Assembly: GCA_020722645.1 (NCBI GenBank)
Contig: DYKL01000092.1
Location: 1 to 10,650, forward strand
Origin: Acetofilamentum sp.
GTDB lineage: Bacteria > Bacteroidota > Bacteroidia > Bacteroidales > JAFGUD01
DNA: 10,650 nucleotides
Direction: 5' to 3'
Shown here: positions 1-6,944 of the stretch, piece by piece
How positions within the stretch are numbered: position 1 is the stretch's first letter
Layout: every line of letters starts with the position of its first letter
Notes under the pieces: generated by a model
What the model saw: the letters and a program-made list of their open reading frames with translations, nothing else
Databases searched by the model: none
What the model was told of the DNA's origin: nothing
Program-made: the position numbers and the translations under genes

Positions 1-264
1 TCATCAAGCAACAAAGACAGAAAGAAAAACTAAGTCAAGCTGCCTAAAAAACAAAAAAGTACTATCTTTTAGAGTATTATTGGTAAAGCTATGTGCAAAA
101 TTGAATAAAATGTAAATCAAACATTACATTTTTGAAAAAAATTTGTTTTAGAAAAAAAAATATAATTTTTGACAAAAAAAATGACAAGCATAAATGTCAA
201 TTAAGATTTACAAAATTCATATTTTTTTAAAAAAATATGGAGTTTTCTTTCTGACACTAAATAG
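1..264. other. AT-rich intergenic region with possible tail of an upstream gene
   Basis: No complete gene is visible here. The first bases could end an upstream plus-strand gene. Frame 3 reads IKQQRQKEKLSQAA and stops at 45-47, which looks like a charged C-terminal tail. Frame 1 stops at 31-33 and frame 2 stays open to about 113, so the true frame cannot be fixed from this window. The rest is extremely A/T-rich, with homopolymer runs and a perfect AT palindrome at 218-239 listed separately. Confidence 0.4.
218..239 (-). terminator. AT palindrome downstream of the HEPN-like gene, possible terminator
   Basis: Bases 218-228 are perfectly complementary to 229-239, giving an 11+11 palindrome (CATA-T7 then A7-TATG) without a spacer. 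It begins 26 nt past the stop of the minus-strand gene ending at 265, where a terminator would lie. It has only one G/C pair, so a stable RNA hairpin is doubtful and it may be chance in AT-rich DNA. Confidence 0.3.
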
Positions 265-750
265 TTAAATTTTAATCATTTTAACTGCAATATCTAAAAG
301 CAATTTTGCCTCTTCTTTTGAGCAATCATACAGTTCATGGCTAATTTTGTTGCGTTGTTCGCGAAATGCTTCAAGATGCAAATAATCGGTTTTATTCACA
401 ATATTTCTATTTCTTGCCCATTTAAGTAATTCCTGACTTGAACTTACGACATTTTGGTTAGAGTTTTTAAGATATTCTGTCCTTAAATAATTTTCAATCA
501 CTGAAAATGATGCTAAAAATGCCTTGTCAAACATTCTTTTTTCATAAAGGTAATGCGTTTCAAATAAATTTTTTAGTGTTTTGCTGTTATATTTTTCTAT
601 GTCTATTTGACTAAGGTCGTTGTATTTTTCTTGATTTAATATTTCAATCATTTCACCGGCATCGACATTAGAACCGATTTTTTTCAAAAAAGCTGATAAT
701 TGTGCTTTATCTGCAATTTTTTTGAATTTATTATATAATCCGCTTTCCAT
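265..750 (-). CDS. small HEPN-like hypothetical protein
   Basis: This 161-residue protein is probably soluble and all-helical, with no signal peptide or membrane segment. The C-terminal half (about residues 65-160) is predicted helical and holds the string REQRNKISHE at 130-139. R133-N134 and H138 fit the R(N)x3H pattern of HEPN domains, many of which act as RNases in toxin-antitoxin, CRISPR and abortive-infection systems, while others only bind nucleotides or proteins. The preceding helix (FSVIENYLRTEYLK, 82-95) also resembles HEPN or DUF4145-type proteins that place an acidic residue opposite the RNxxxH helix. The N-terminal 60 residues are charged and unrecognised. The gene stands alone: no nucleotidyltransferase (MNT) antitoxin partner or other defence gene is adjacent, so a toxin role is not shown. 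ATG start at 748-750, with an A-rich leader. The HEPN assignment is inferred from the motif and helical character only. Confidence 0.75.
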   Translation of the reverse strand: MESGLYNKFKKIADKAQLSAFLKKIGSNVDAGEMIEILNQEKYNDLSQIDIEKYNSKTLKNLFETHYLYEKRMFDKAFLASFSVIENYLRTEYLKNSNQNVVSSSQELLKWARNRNIVNKTDYLHLEAFREQRNKISHELYDCSKEEAKLLLDIAVKMIKI

Positions 751-765
751 TTTATTTTTTTAAAG

Positions 766-773
766 CAAAAATA
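766..773 (-). promoter_or_regulatory. candidate -7 promoter box of the HEPN-like gene
   Basis: The minus strand reads TATTTTTG, matching the Bacteroidota -7 consensus TAnnTTTG, 16 nt before the ATG at 750. I find no TTTG box 19 nt further upstream, so this is a half-match only. Confidence 0.35.
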
Positions 774-836
774 ATTAAATCAACGTAATTTGAAGTTTTT
801 TTTGTTTATTTGTCTTTAAAATCATAAAGTGTGGAG

Positions 837-1435
837 ATGAATAAAGGGAAAATTTGTGTTTTTTTTCTTGTTTTGTTTTTTTTATTAGTGTTTAATGATG
901 ATTTGAACGCACAAAATAAGGTTTATCAAGGCTTAATCGGAGGTATGTTTTTGCATCAGGGATATTTCGAATACAAACCGGATTTTCTTGTAAATCAACA
1001 AATTACAGGTCGTTTTTCCGGCATTGGAGGTAAAATTGCATTTAATTTTACACCTTTTTTCAGAGTAGGTTCCGAAGGTTACAGCTCAAAATGTGTATAT
1101 TCTGAAAATAAAAGTTTTTTTGAAATTGGCTGGGGTGGGATTTTGTTAGAAACCGGTTATCTTTTCAATAAAATCAGACCTTTTGCATGTACGACAATCG
1201 GCGGTGGTGGAATTACTCAATTGCATATTGGCAATATGTCCCAAAACAAAATAGTTGCAGATTATTATACATATTCATTGTTTGTATATTCTCTTTTTAC
1301 AGGTATGGAATTTCATTTAACAAAAAAATTTTTTTTACCTTAAAAACTGATATGTTAAGCACTATTAACAAAAAAGCATTCGGACAGAATAATTTAGGAT
1401 ACAGAATTTACTTTGGAATGCTTTTTAAAAATTAG
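837..1435 (+). CDS. secreted outer-membrane beta-barrel-like protein, interrupted by a -1 frameshift
   Basis: Residues 1-25 form a signal peptide: NKGK, a hydrophobic stretch (ICVFFLVLFFLLVF), then DDLNA with likely cleavage before QNK. The rest alternates polar and hydrophobic/aromatic residues with Gly-rich turns (GIGGKIAFNFTPFFRVG, FFEIGWGGILLETGYLF, TTIGGGGIT), as in small outer-membrane barrels. The first frame stops at 1341-1343 after KKFFLP. The -1 frame continues from 1337 as TLKTDMLSTINKK and ends YRIYFGMLFKN at 1435, a convincing final beta strand. The break lies in A7-T8 at 1322-1336, which includes an in-frame U UUU UUA slippery heptamer (1331-1337). Joined, the product is about 199 residues from this ATG. 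A GTG at 831 would add two residues; I prefer the ATG at 837, which gives a cleaner signal peptide. Possible causes are an indel in the homopolymer, a phase-variable or decayed gene, or real frameshifting. The family is not identified beyond barrel-like character. Confidence 0.6.
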
Positions 1436-1441
1436 AAACAT

Positions 1442-1471
1442 CAACTGTCAGCTAAATCTAACCGACAGTTG
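1442..1471. terminator. hairpin between convergent genes
   Basis: CAACTGTC (1442-1449) pairs perfectly with GACAGTTG (1464-1471) around a 14-nt loop. It lies between the barrel gene ending at 1435 and the TetR gene ending at 1480, so it could terminate both. The sequence after it is only moderately U-rich in the minus direction and poor in U in the plus direction. Confidence 0.55.
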
Positions 1472-1479
1472 CTGATATA

Positions 1480-2055
1480 TTAGTCTAAAATACCATCAAT
1501 TTGTCGCTCTACATTTTCACTGAATTCTTTGTATGATACAGGTATTCTGCGATTTAGGTAAAACAATAATATTCCGGTAATTATATATTTTACTTTATTT
1601 TCAAAAAAATCCGAATTGACAGCTTTTTTTTGTGAGTAAAAATCTATATCTTTTTTGCATATATCTGATAAAGAATTATTTATTGTCTCTATAATATCTT
1701 TTTTATTACCAAAATCATTAACTCTGCTAACAAAAAACAAGTCGAAAATATCAGGATATTCTACAAAAAAGGAAATGTATGCCTTCAGTTTTTCTTTAAG
1801 TCTTTTTACAGATGGATTTTTTGTTTTAACTTTTTGTTCGACAAATTGTTTGCATTCCTTTTGAAAATCAAGAATACATAAAAAAACAAGTTCATTTACA
1901 TCTCTGAAATAATTATACAGAGTTGCGAAAGAGTAACCTGCTTTTTCTGCAATATTTCTTACGCTGATGCTTTTAATTCCTTCGCCTTTCAATAATTCTT
2001 TTGTAGCCTGAATAAAAAATGTTTTCATTCTTTCTTCGTGAATTTTGTTTTTCAT
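1480..2055 (-). CDS. TetR/AcrR-family transcriptional regulator
   Basis: This is a 191-residue protein of normal length for TetR regulators. Residues 1-55 are the DNA-binding domain: helix 1 is HEERMKTFFIQATKELLKGEG, followed by the helix-turn-helix at about 28-50. There SVRNIAEKAGYSFATLYNYF shows the family hallmarks: IAEKAG, a small turn residue, then a recognition helix with TLYNYF. RDVNEL after it opens helix 4. Residues 60-191 are the helical ligand-binding and dimerisation half, which is divergent and gives no ligand clue. YPDIFDLFFVSR (100-111) is typical of helix 6. Efflux or membrane genes are the usual targets in this family. The convergent barrel gene is a neighbour but shares no promoter region with it, so the target is unknown. 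A 177-nt upstream gap carries the candidate -7 box at 2085-2092. ATG start at 2053-2055. Confidence 0.9.
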   Translation of the reverse strand: MKNKIHEERMKTFFIQATKELLKGEGIKSISVRNIAEKAGYSFATLYNYFRDVNELVFLCILDFQKECKQFVEQKVKTKNPSVKRLKEKLKAYISFFVEYPDIFDLFFVSRVNDFGNKKDIIETINNSLSDICKKDIDFYSQKKAVNSDFFENKVKYIITGILLFYLNRRIPVSYKEFSENVERQIDGILD

Positions 2056-2084
2056 TTTATTATATTTTAGAAAATTTAACGTTG

Positions 2085-2092
2085 CAAATATA
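2085..2092 (-). promoter_or_regulatory. candidate -7 promoter box of the TetR gene
   Basis: The minus strand reads TATATTTG, a full match to TAnnTTTG, 30 nt before the ATG at 2055. The only TTTG upstream (2099-2102) is 6 nt away rather than about 19, so the -33 element is not supported. TetR proteins often repress themselves from sites here, but I see no clear palindromic operator overlapping it. Confidence 0.35.
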
Positions 2093-2134
2093 AAAAAACA
2101 AATTTATAAAAAATTAACATTATTAATATTTTTT

Positions 2135-2172
2135 TAAAAGAAAGAGTTACTCTTTGGTAACTCTTTCTTTTA
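2135..2172 (-). terminator. terminator downstream of ornithine aminotransferase
   Basis: Bases 2135-2150 and 2157-2172 form a perfect 16-bp stem around a 6-nt loop (TCTTTG). The core is GAGTTAC/GTAACTC and the outer part is an A-rich arm against a U-rich arm, so the stem itself supplies the U-tract in either direction. It lies 60 nt past the rocD stop and upstream of the TetR gene, which it insulates from rocD read-through. Confidence 0.75.
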
Positions 2173-2232
2173 TAGTCATTTCTAAGGAAATAAATAATTA
2201 ATTATTTACAGTTACATCTGATAATTCAGAAA

Positions 2233-3444
2233 TTATTCAAAAGAAAAAATTGACTTTTTAATAATATTGCAAGCTTCTGCAATTTGATTTTCGTTTATAA
2301 CCAAAGGAGGAGCAAAACGAATAATATGGTTATGAGTAGGTTTTGCCAAAAGACCGTTTTCAGCCATTTTAAGACAAACGTCCCAAGCAGTTTTTCCGTT
2401 TTTTGGTCTAATTATAATTGCATTTAATAAACCTTTCCCCCTAACAAGCTCAATCATATCAGATTTAATGTCATTCATTTTTTGACGGAAAATTTTGCCT
2501 AATTTTTCTGCATTTTCGGCAAGTTTTTCTTCTTTAACAACTTCAAGAGAAGCAATAGCAACTTTTGCGGCAATCGGATTACCACCAAAAGTAGAGCCGT
2601 GTTCACCGGGTTTGATAGTAAGCATAATTTCGTCATCTGCAAGTACGGCAGAGATAGGCATTGTTCCGCCTGAAAGAGCTTTTCCAAGAATTAAAATATC
2701 GGGTCTTACACCTTCGTAATCGCAAGCAAGTAGTCTTCCGGTTCTTGCTATACCTGATTGAACTTCATCTGCAATGAACAGAACATTTTTAGCTTTGCAA
2801 AGTTCATATGATTTTTTCAAATAACCTTCGTCAGGAACAAAAACACCAGCTTCGCCTTGAATTGGTTCCACCAAAAATCCGGCTACATTTGGGTCTTGTA
2901 ATGCTTTTTCAAGTGCATTTAAGTCATTATATGGAATTACTTCAAATCCTGGAGTATAAGGACCGTAATCTTTTCTTGCATCAGGGTCTGTGGACATAGA
3001 AATAATTGTAATTGTACGACCATGAAAGTTGTTTTCGCAAACAATAATTTTTGCTTTATTATCTTCTATGCCTTTAACTTTGTAAGCCCATTTACGGCAT
3101 AGTTTCAATGCTGTTTCATCTGCTTCGGCGCCGGAGTTCATTGGTAATACTTTGTCGTAGCCGAAATACTTTGTTATATATTCTTCATATTCGCCTAAAT
3201 TTGAGTTATAAAAAGCTCTTGAAGTCAAAGTTAATTTTTTTGCTTGTTCAATCATTGCTCCAACAATTTTTGGGTGGCAATGTCCTTGATTTACAGCAGA
3301 ATATGCTGACAAGAAATCAAAATATTTTTTTCCTTCAACGTCCCACACATAAACACCTTCGCCACGTTCTAAAACTACCGGTAGCGGATGATAATTATGT
3401 GCACCGTACTTATCTTCTCTTGCAATGTAATCTTGACTATTCAT
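2233..3444 (-). CDS. rocD: ornithine aminotransferase (ornithine--oxo-acid transaminase)
   Basis: This PLP enzyme converts L-ornithine plus 2-oxoglutarate to glutamate-5-semialdehyde plus glutamate, linking arginine/ornithine breakdown to proline and glutamate. Its 403 residues match the usual length. The N-terminus is diagnostic: YGAHNYHPLPVVLERGEGVY (13-32), then FDFLSAYSAVNQGHCHPK. The class-III aminotransferase fold follows, with SGAEADETALKLCR (104-117), FHGRT (140-144, the Arg that binds substrate carboxylate), EPIQGEAG (193-200) and IADEVQSG (224-231), whose Asp226 holds the PLP pyridine nitrogen. ILGKALSGG (252-260) contains the Schiff-base lysine K255. GSTFGGNP (283-290) supplies phosphate contacts, and RFAPPL near the end is conserved. 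No residue looks missing. ATG start at 3442-3444. It is transcribed away from the dehydrogenase gene, with its own terminator, so probably monocistronic. Cytoplasmic. Confidence 0.96.
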   Translation of the reverse strand: MNSQDYIAREDKYGAHNYHPLPVVLERGEGVYVWDVEGKKYFDFLSAYSAVNQGHCHPKIVGAMIEQAKKLTLTSRAFYNSNLGEYEEYITKYFGYDKVLPMNSGAEADETALKLCRKWAYKVKGIEDNKAKIIVCENNFHGRTITIISMSTDPDARKDYGPYTPGFEVIPYNDLNALEKALQDPNVAGFLVEPIQGEAGVFVPDEGYLKKSYELCKAKNVLFIADEVQSGIARTGRLLACDYEGVRPDILILGKALSGGTMPISAVLADDEIMLTIKPGEHGSTFGGNPIAAKVAIASLEVVKEEKLAENAEKLGKIFRQKMNDIKSDMIELVRGKGLLNAIIIRPKNGKTAWDVCLKMAENGLLAKPTHNHIIRFAPPLVINENQIAEACNIIKKSIFSFE

Positions 3445-3705
3445 ATTGATGTTGTTTTAAAGGTTAAAAATTCGCGGCAATGTTAAATATTTTTATTAGA
3501 ATTTAAAATGATTTTAAACATATTTCGAAAATTTACTTTTATTCAAAATATTGTAAACTATAATATTTTTTTGTTTCAGAATTTTGACATAAAATATTCA
3601 ATAATTTGCTTATTTAAAGAAAAATAAAAACAAAATTTTCAGGCAGATAAATAATTTTTTTCAAAATAAAATATTTATTTTTGCCCAAAACTTAAAAAAA
3701 TAACT
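3445..3705. other. divergent intergenic region between rocD and the dehydrogenase gene
   Basis: This 261-bp AT-rich spacer must hold the promoters of both flanking genes. On the plus side the TAttTTTG box at 3676-3683 is a good candidate. On the minus side the best I see is TAACATTG (3478-3485, 34 nt from the rocD ATG), one mismatch from TAnnTTTG and without a -33 box. I find no open reading frame, long inverted repeat or riboswitch-like structure. Confidence 0.6.
3676..3683 (+). promoter_or_regulatory. candidate -7 promoter box of the dehydrogenase gene
   Basis: TATTTTTG fits TAnnTTTG and is followed by GCCC and a 20-nt A-rich leader to the ATG at 3706. The region about 19 nt upstream is a T run without a TTTG, so the -33 element is weak. 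Confidence 0.45.
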
Positions 3706-4902
3706 ATGGCAAAAAGAAAAATCGTTTCGTTACCCGGTGACGGAATTGGAAATATTGTAATGCAGCAAACTATCAGAGTTCTTAATGCAGCAGGTTTTGA
3801 TGCAGAATATATTCACGGAGATATTGGGTGGGAATTATGGAGAAAAGAAGGAAATCCGCTTCCACAAAGAACATTAGACCTTATATCTGAACATAAAATA
3901 GCATTATTTGGATCTATTACTTCTAAACCCAAAGAAGAAGCGGCAAATGAACTAATACCGGAATTACAAAATAAAGGATTAGTATATTCCAGCCCGATTG
4001 TTGGCTTACGTCAATATTTTAATCTTGATATTTGTATGCGACCTTGCAGAACGTATGTTGGAAATCCGTTAAATTTTATTCGTAGGGGTGCAAAAGGAGA
4101 AATAGAAGAACCTAAAGTTGATGTTGTAATTTTCCGTCAAAATACAGAAGGTTTGTATAGCGGTGTTGAATGGTCAAATCCACCGGAACAAGTTTACGAA
4201 GCATTTTTGACTCACTCGAAATTTAAAAAGAATTTTGGTGCTTATCCCAAAGAAGAAATATCAATTTCTTCAAGAATATTTTCAAAAAAAGCAACTGAAA
4301 GAATTTTAAGAGCTGCATTTGAACACGCAAAAAAATACGGATACAAATCAGTTACTGTCTGCGAAAAGCCAAATGTAATACGCGAAACATCAGGAATGAT
4401 GTATCAAATGGCAAAATTGATGCAAAAGACTGATTATCAACAAATTGAATTGAAAAATACTAATATTGATGCACAAATGATGTGGCTGACAAAAAATCCG
4501 GAAGATTACGGAGTAATTGTTGCAGGTAATATGTTCGGAGATATAGCATCTGATGGTTTTGCCGGTTTAATCGGCGGCTTGGGCTTTGCTTCAAGTGCTC
4601 AATATAACCCTGATAGCGGAATAGCAGTATTTGAACCTACACACGGCTCTGCTCCTAAATATGCAGATTATGAAATACCGATTGTTAATCCTATTGCTAT
4701 GATTGAAAGTGCAATAATGATGCTTGATTACATTGATGAAAGTCAAATTGCAGAAAAAATCCGCAAAGCTGTTGCAAATGTAATAAAAGAAGGTAAAGTT
4801 AAAACTTACGATATGATGAAAATGTCAGGAAAACCTGATGTTATAAGAAATGGAGCTGCTTCAACCATACAAATGGCTGATGCTATAATCGCTAAATTGT
4901 AA
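3706..4902 (+). CDS. icd: isocitrate/isopropylmalate dehydrogenase family, probable isocitrate dehydrogenase
   Basis: This 398-residue beta-decarboxylating dehydrogenase probably oxidises isocitrate to 2-oxoglutarate and CO2 in the cytoplasm. It opens with LPGDGIG (9-15). Substrate residues are S96, R102, R112 (ICMRPCR) and R144 (VVIFRQNTEGLYSGVEW), with Y151 and K221 (CEKPNV) as the likely catalytic pair. The metal-binding aspartates are D255 (NIDAQ), D279 and D283 (FGDIASDGFAGLIGGLG). The cofactor loop THGSAPKYA (312-320) has Lys318-Tyr319, which in the E. coli enzyme mark NADP rather than NAD preference. The later TYDMMK has Lys where E. coli has the NADP-contacting Arg395. Against a plain isocitrate assignment, E. 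coli Asn115 is replaced by Ile98 in SSPIVGLRQ, a string also reminiscent of archaeal-type homoisocitrate or isopropylmalate enzymes. No leu or lysine-pathway genes are adjacent. Family is certain, substrate likely, cofactor inferred. Confidence 0.9.
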   Translation: MAKRKIVSLPGDGIGNIVMQQTIRVLNAAGFDAEYIHGDIGWELWRKEGNPLPQRTLDLISEHKIALFGSITSKPKEEAANELIPELQNKGLVYSSPIVGLRQYFNLDICMRPCRTYVGNPLNFIRRGAKGEIEEPKVDVVIFRQNTEGLYSGVEWSNPPEQVYEAFLTHSKFKKNFGAYPKEEISISSRIFSKKATERILRAAFEHAKKYGYKSVTVCEKPNVIRETSGMMYQMAKLMQKTDYQQIELKNTNIDAQMMWLTKNPEDYGVIVAGNMFGDIASDGFAGLIGGLGFASSAQYNPDSGIAVFEPTHGSAPKYADYEIPIVNPIAMIESAIMMLDYIDESQIAEKIRKAVANVIKEGKVKTYDMMKMSGKPDVIRNGAASTIQMADAIIAKL

Positions 4903-4926
4903 TTTTTATACATTTGTTTAATGTGT

Positions 4927-4956
4927 GAGGCAATTGGCTAATAAGTTAATTGCCTC
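4927..4956 (+). terminator. terminator of the dehydrogenase gene
   Basis: GAGGCAATT (4927-4935) pairs with AATTGCCTC (4948-4956) in a perfect 9-bp stem with a 12-nt loop, followed by TTTTTAT. It starts 24 nt past the dehydrogenase stop. The U-tract overlaps the stop codon of the convergent phosphatase gene (4960-4962), so it may also serve that gene. Confidence 0.8.
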
Positions 4957-4959
4957 TTT

Positions 4960-5841
4960 TTATCCGTGGAATTTTTCGTATAATTCTCTTATTATACCGT
5001 CTGCCAGACCAATTTTTGGAACATAAATTTTTGATTTGTTCAGCATTTCAAGCAATTTGATGTAAATATCGGCAGCAGGAACAATTACGTCAGCGCGGTC
5101 GCTTCTGAAATTATACTTTTTCATTCTTTCTAAAATTGACATTGGTTCCAGTTCTTTATGCAGTTTTTTTAAATCTTTCAACTGCACATACTTTGTACCG
5201 ATAATTGAACTAATTTTATTTATATTACCTCCGGTTCCGATTATTTTCAAGTCGGGATATTCTTTTTTTATTATTTCTAATTTTTTACTGAGATTTTCAA
5301 TTTCAAAATTGTCCATTGTATTGTTTAAGATTCTAACGGTTCCAATTTTGTATGAATTATTCCACAATAATTTTTCACCTTCAAAAAGAGTAATTTGCAA
5401 GCTGCCACCACCTAAATCAGCCGATAAAAATGTTTTTCCTTCGGGTAAATTGTACAAATTAGTTTTGTATAGCAGCATAGATTCTTCTATTCCGTCTATT
5501 ATGTCTATTTTGATTCCGGTTTCTTTTTCGATTTCTTTTATTATTAAAGAAGCATTATCTGCACTTCTTGTTGCTGAAGTTGCACAAGCTCTGTAATGTT
5601 CAATGTGATAAAAATCTATAAGTTTTTTATAAATGCTCATAACTTGCAGGAATTCTTTTTTTTTGTTTTCGCTAATCATATTATTAACAAAAACATCGCC
5701 TCCTAATCTTAGTGGAAGGCGAATATAAACAAGTTTATTCATCAAAGCATCATTATAATCGTTGCCCGGAATAATGTTATAAATAATCAATCTTGTAGCA
5801 TTAGAACCTATATCAATACCAGCGTATTTATATTCCTGCAT
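4960..5841 (-). CDS. Ppx/GppA family phosphatase (exopolyphosphatase or pppGpp phosphohydrolase)
   Basis: This protein belongs to the ASKHA (actin/Hsp70-like) superfamily. Members hydrolyse terminal phosphate of polyphosphate or convert pppGpp to ppGpp. Its 293 residues correspond to the two-lobed N-terminal catalytic module only. The helical C-terminal HD-type extension of E. coli Ppx and GppA (about 500 residues) is absent, as in many Bacteroidota and short Ppx proteins. Visible motifs are the phosphate-1 loop AGIDIGSNATRLIIYN (7-22), ACATSATRSADNA (85-97), DGIEES (116-121) with the catalytic Glu at 119/120, the phosphate-2 loop LSADLGGGSLQI (139-150), and IGTGGNINKIS (201-211). SDRADVIVPAADI (247-259) and GLADGIIRE (278-286) close the domain. 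The start is 11 nt after the stop of the upstream propeller gene, so the two are co-transcribed. Which substrate is used cannot be read from the sequence, so I give no gene symbol. Confidence 0.92.
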   Translation of the reverse strand: MQEYKYAGIDIGSNATRLIIYNIIPGNDYNDALMNKLVYIRLPLRLGGDVFVNNMISENKKKEFLQVMSIYKKLIDFYHIEHYRACATSATRSADNASLIIKEIEKETGIKIDIIDGIEESMLLYKTNLYNLPEGKTFLSADLGGGSLQITLFEGEKLLWNNSYKIGTVRILNNTMDNFEIENLSKKLEIIKKEYPDLKIIGTGGNINKISSIIGTKYVQLKDLKKLHKELEPMSILERMKKYNFRSDRADVIVPAADIYIKLLEMLNKSKIYVPKIGLADGIIRELYEKFHG

Positions 5842-5852
5842 TTTTAAAAATT

Positions 5853-6929
5853 TTAAAAACTTGAAAAAACTCTGTTTCCTGTTTTAGAATCAAAAATTTG
5901 AAAAAAATGACCATAAGCCTCAATACCTTCCATTATTATTTTGTCTTTGTATGCACTTAAATTCACAGTGTTGTAATATTCCGAATGCCCTACCAACAGT
6001 TGATTTACCTCTGCCTGCCATAACAATTCGCCGGAATTTATATCAAAAGCATACAAACTTGAACCGGTTGAAATATTATGATAAAAACTTATGTACAAAA
6101 CATCATCTATAAGAACTGTTTCTGCTCTGTTGCTCCATAATTCCAAATCATTGTTTTTCCATTTATGATTCAGGATAGTTGTTTCAAAGCCTTTATTATT
6201 TTCAAATATTTCTATAAAACCGGAGATATTATCTTCATTGTCTGTTCTTATAACCCCACTGAATGTTTTGTTAAATTCAGTTATTTCTCCCGATAACAGA
6301 TTTACAAGTACAGTTTTGGGAATATTTTGGTCATAAGAAGTAAAAACCATAAATTCATTAGTGCAAGTGAAATAATACAAATAAGGATAATGGTGATAAG
6401 TATTGCCTTTTTTAACAATAGAAGTATGTTCGAAATTTATTTTTAATATAATATTTCCTTGTTCGTCAATTTTGAAAATTCTGTAACCGTTTTCACCTTC
6501 CAATTTTTGAACTTCAATAACTCCGGTTTTTGTAGCAACAAGAAAATGTTTGCCGACAACATTGTCATATCCGATGTTTTCTGTATTAGTCGTGATATTT
6601 ATCATTTCTTTTGTCGAAGAATCTTTTATTTCGATATGATTTTCAACAAGAGTGAAAACTTTGTTTTTATAAGTAACACTTTGATAAAAATTATCTTGCC
6701 ATTCAGAAGGGGCATAAAATTTGAAACTATATTGACTTTCTGTTTTAAAATTTTTAGCCAAAAGCACATCTGTCTCAATAAAAGTCAAACTATCCAAATC
6801 AAAATATATATTGTCAAACGGGTAGTATTTTATGAACGAATTTTCAGTTTCCATGTTTGTTTGAGTTTTACACTGCTGTTGTATTGATATTCCAAGCAAA
6901 AAAATAATTGCAGTAAGTTTTAATTTCAT
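5853..6929 (-). CDS. PQQ-like beta-propeller protein, probably exported
   Basis: I choose the ATG at 6927-6929, giving 358 residues. A TTG at 6945-6947 would add MFVKIT but lies inside the promoter -7 box. The N-terminus MKLKLTAIIFLLGISIQQQCKTQ is signal-peptide-like. Cys20 could be lipidated, but QQQC is a poor lipobox, so a lipoprotein is only possible. The body has low-similarity beta-rich repeats. The C-terminal part shows two blades of the PQQ/pyrrolo-quinoline quinone-like propeller type: SSLYAFDINSGELLWQAEV and FQIFDSKTGNRVFSS, with the typical [LF]-x-[AI]-FD-x-x-[ST]-G-x-x-x-[WF] pattern. Such repeats serve as binding or scaffold propellers and do not by themselves imply a PQQ cofactor. 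An extracytoplasmic location is inferred. Next downstream is the Ppx/GppA gene (11 nt). I know of no established functional link between the two, and the exact family is unrecognised. Confidence 0.8.
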   Translation of the reverse strand: MKLKLTAIIFLLGISIQQQCKTQTNMETENSFIKYYPFDNIYFDLDSLTFIETDVLLAKNFKTESQYSFKFYAPSEWQDNFYQSVTYKNKVFTLVENHIEIKDSSTKEMINITTNTENIGYDNVVGKHFLVATKTGVIEVQKLEGENGYRIFKIDEQGNIILKINFEHTSIVKKGNTYHHYPYLYYFTCTNEFMVFTSYDQNIPKTVLVNLLSGEITEFNKTFSGVIRTDNEDNISGFIEIFENNKGFETTILNHKWKNNDLELWSNRAETVLIDDVLYISFYHNISTGSSLYAFDINSGELLWQAEVNQLLVGHSEYYNTVNLSAYKDKIIMEGIEAYGHFFQIFDSKTGNRVFSSF

Positions 6930-6944
6930 AGTTATTTTTACAAA

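Noticed and set aside
182..203. Small TGACA/TGTCA hairpin in the left intergenic region
   Set aside because: Only a 5-bp stem in very AT-rich sequence, with no U-tract or gene end nearby to give it a role.
1187..1435. Separate 82-residue gene overlapping the barrel gene
   Set aside because: Only its last 32 codons look protein-like, and they complete the barrel after a -1 shift. The earlier part is out-of-frame barrel sequence, so I treat it as the same gene.
3108..3449. 113-residue plus-strand open frame opposite the N-terminal half of rocD
   Set aside because: It lies entirely antisense to a fully motif-supported enzyme and its Leu/Arg-rich composition is what the antisense frame of rocD would give.
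6459..6887. 142-residue plus-strand open frame opposite the propeller gene
   Set aside because: Phe/Ile-rich antisense shadow with no domain signature. The minus-strand frame has a signal peptide, propeller repeats and a promoter.
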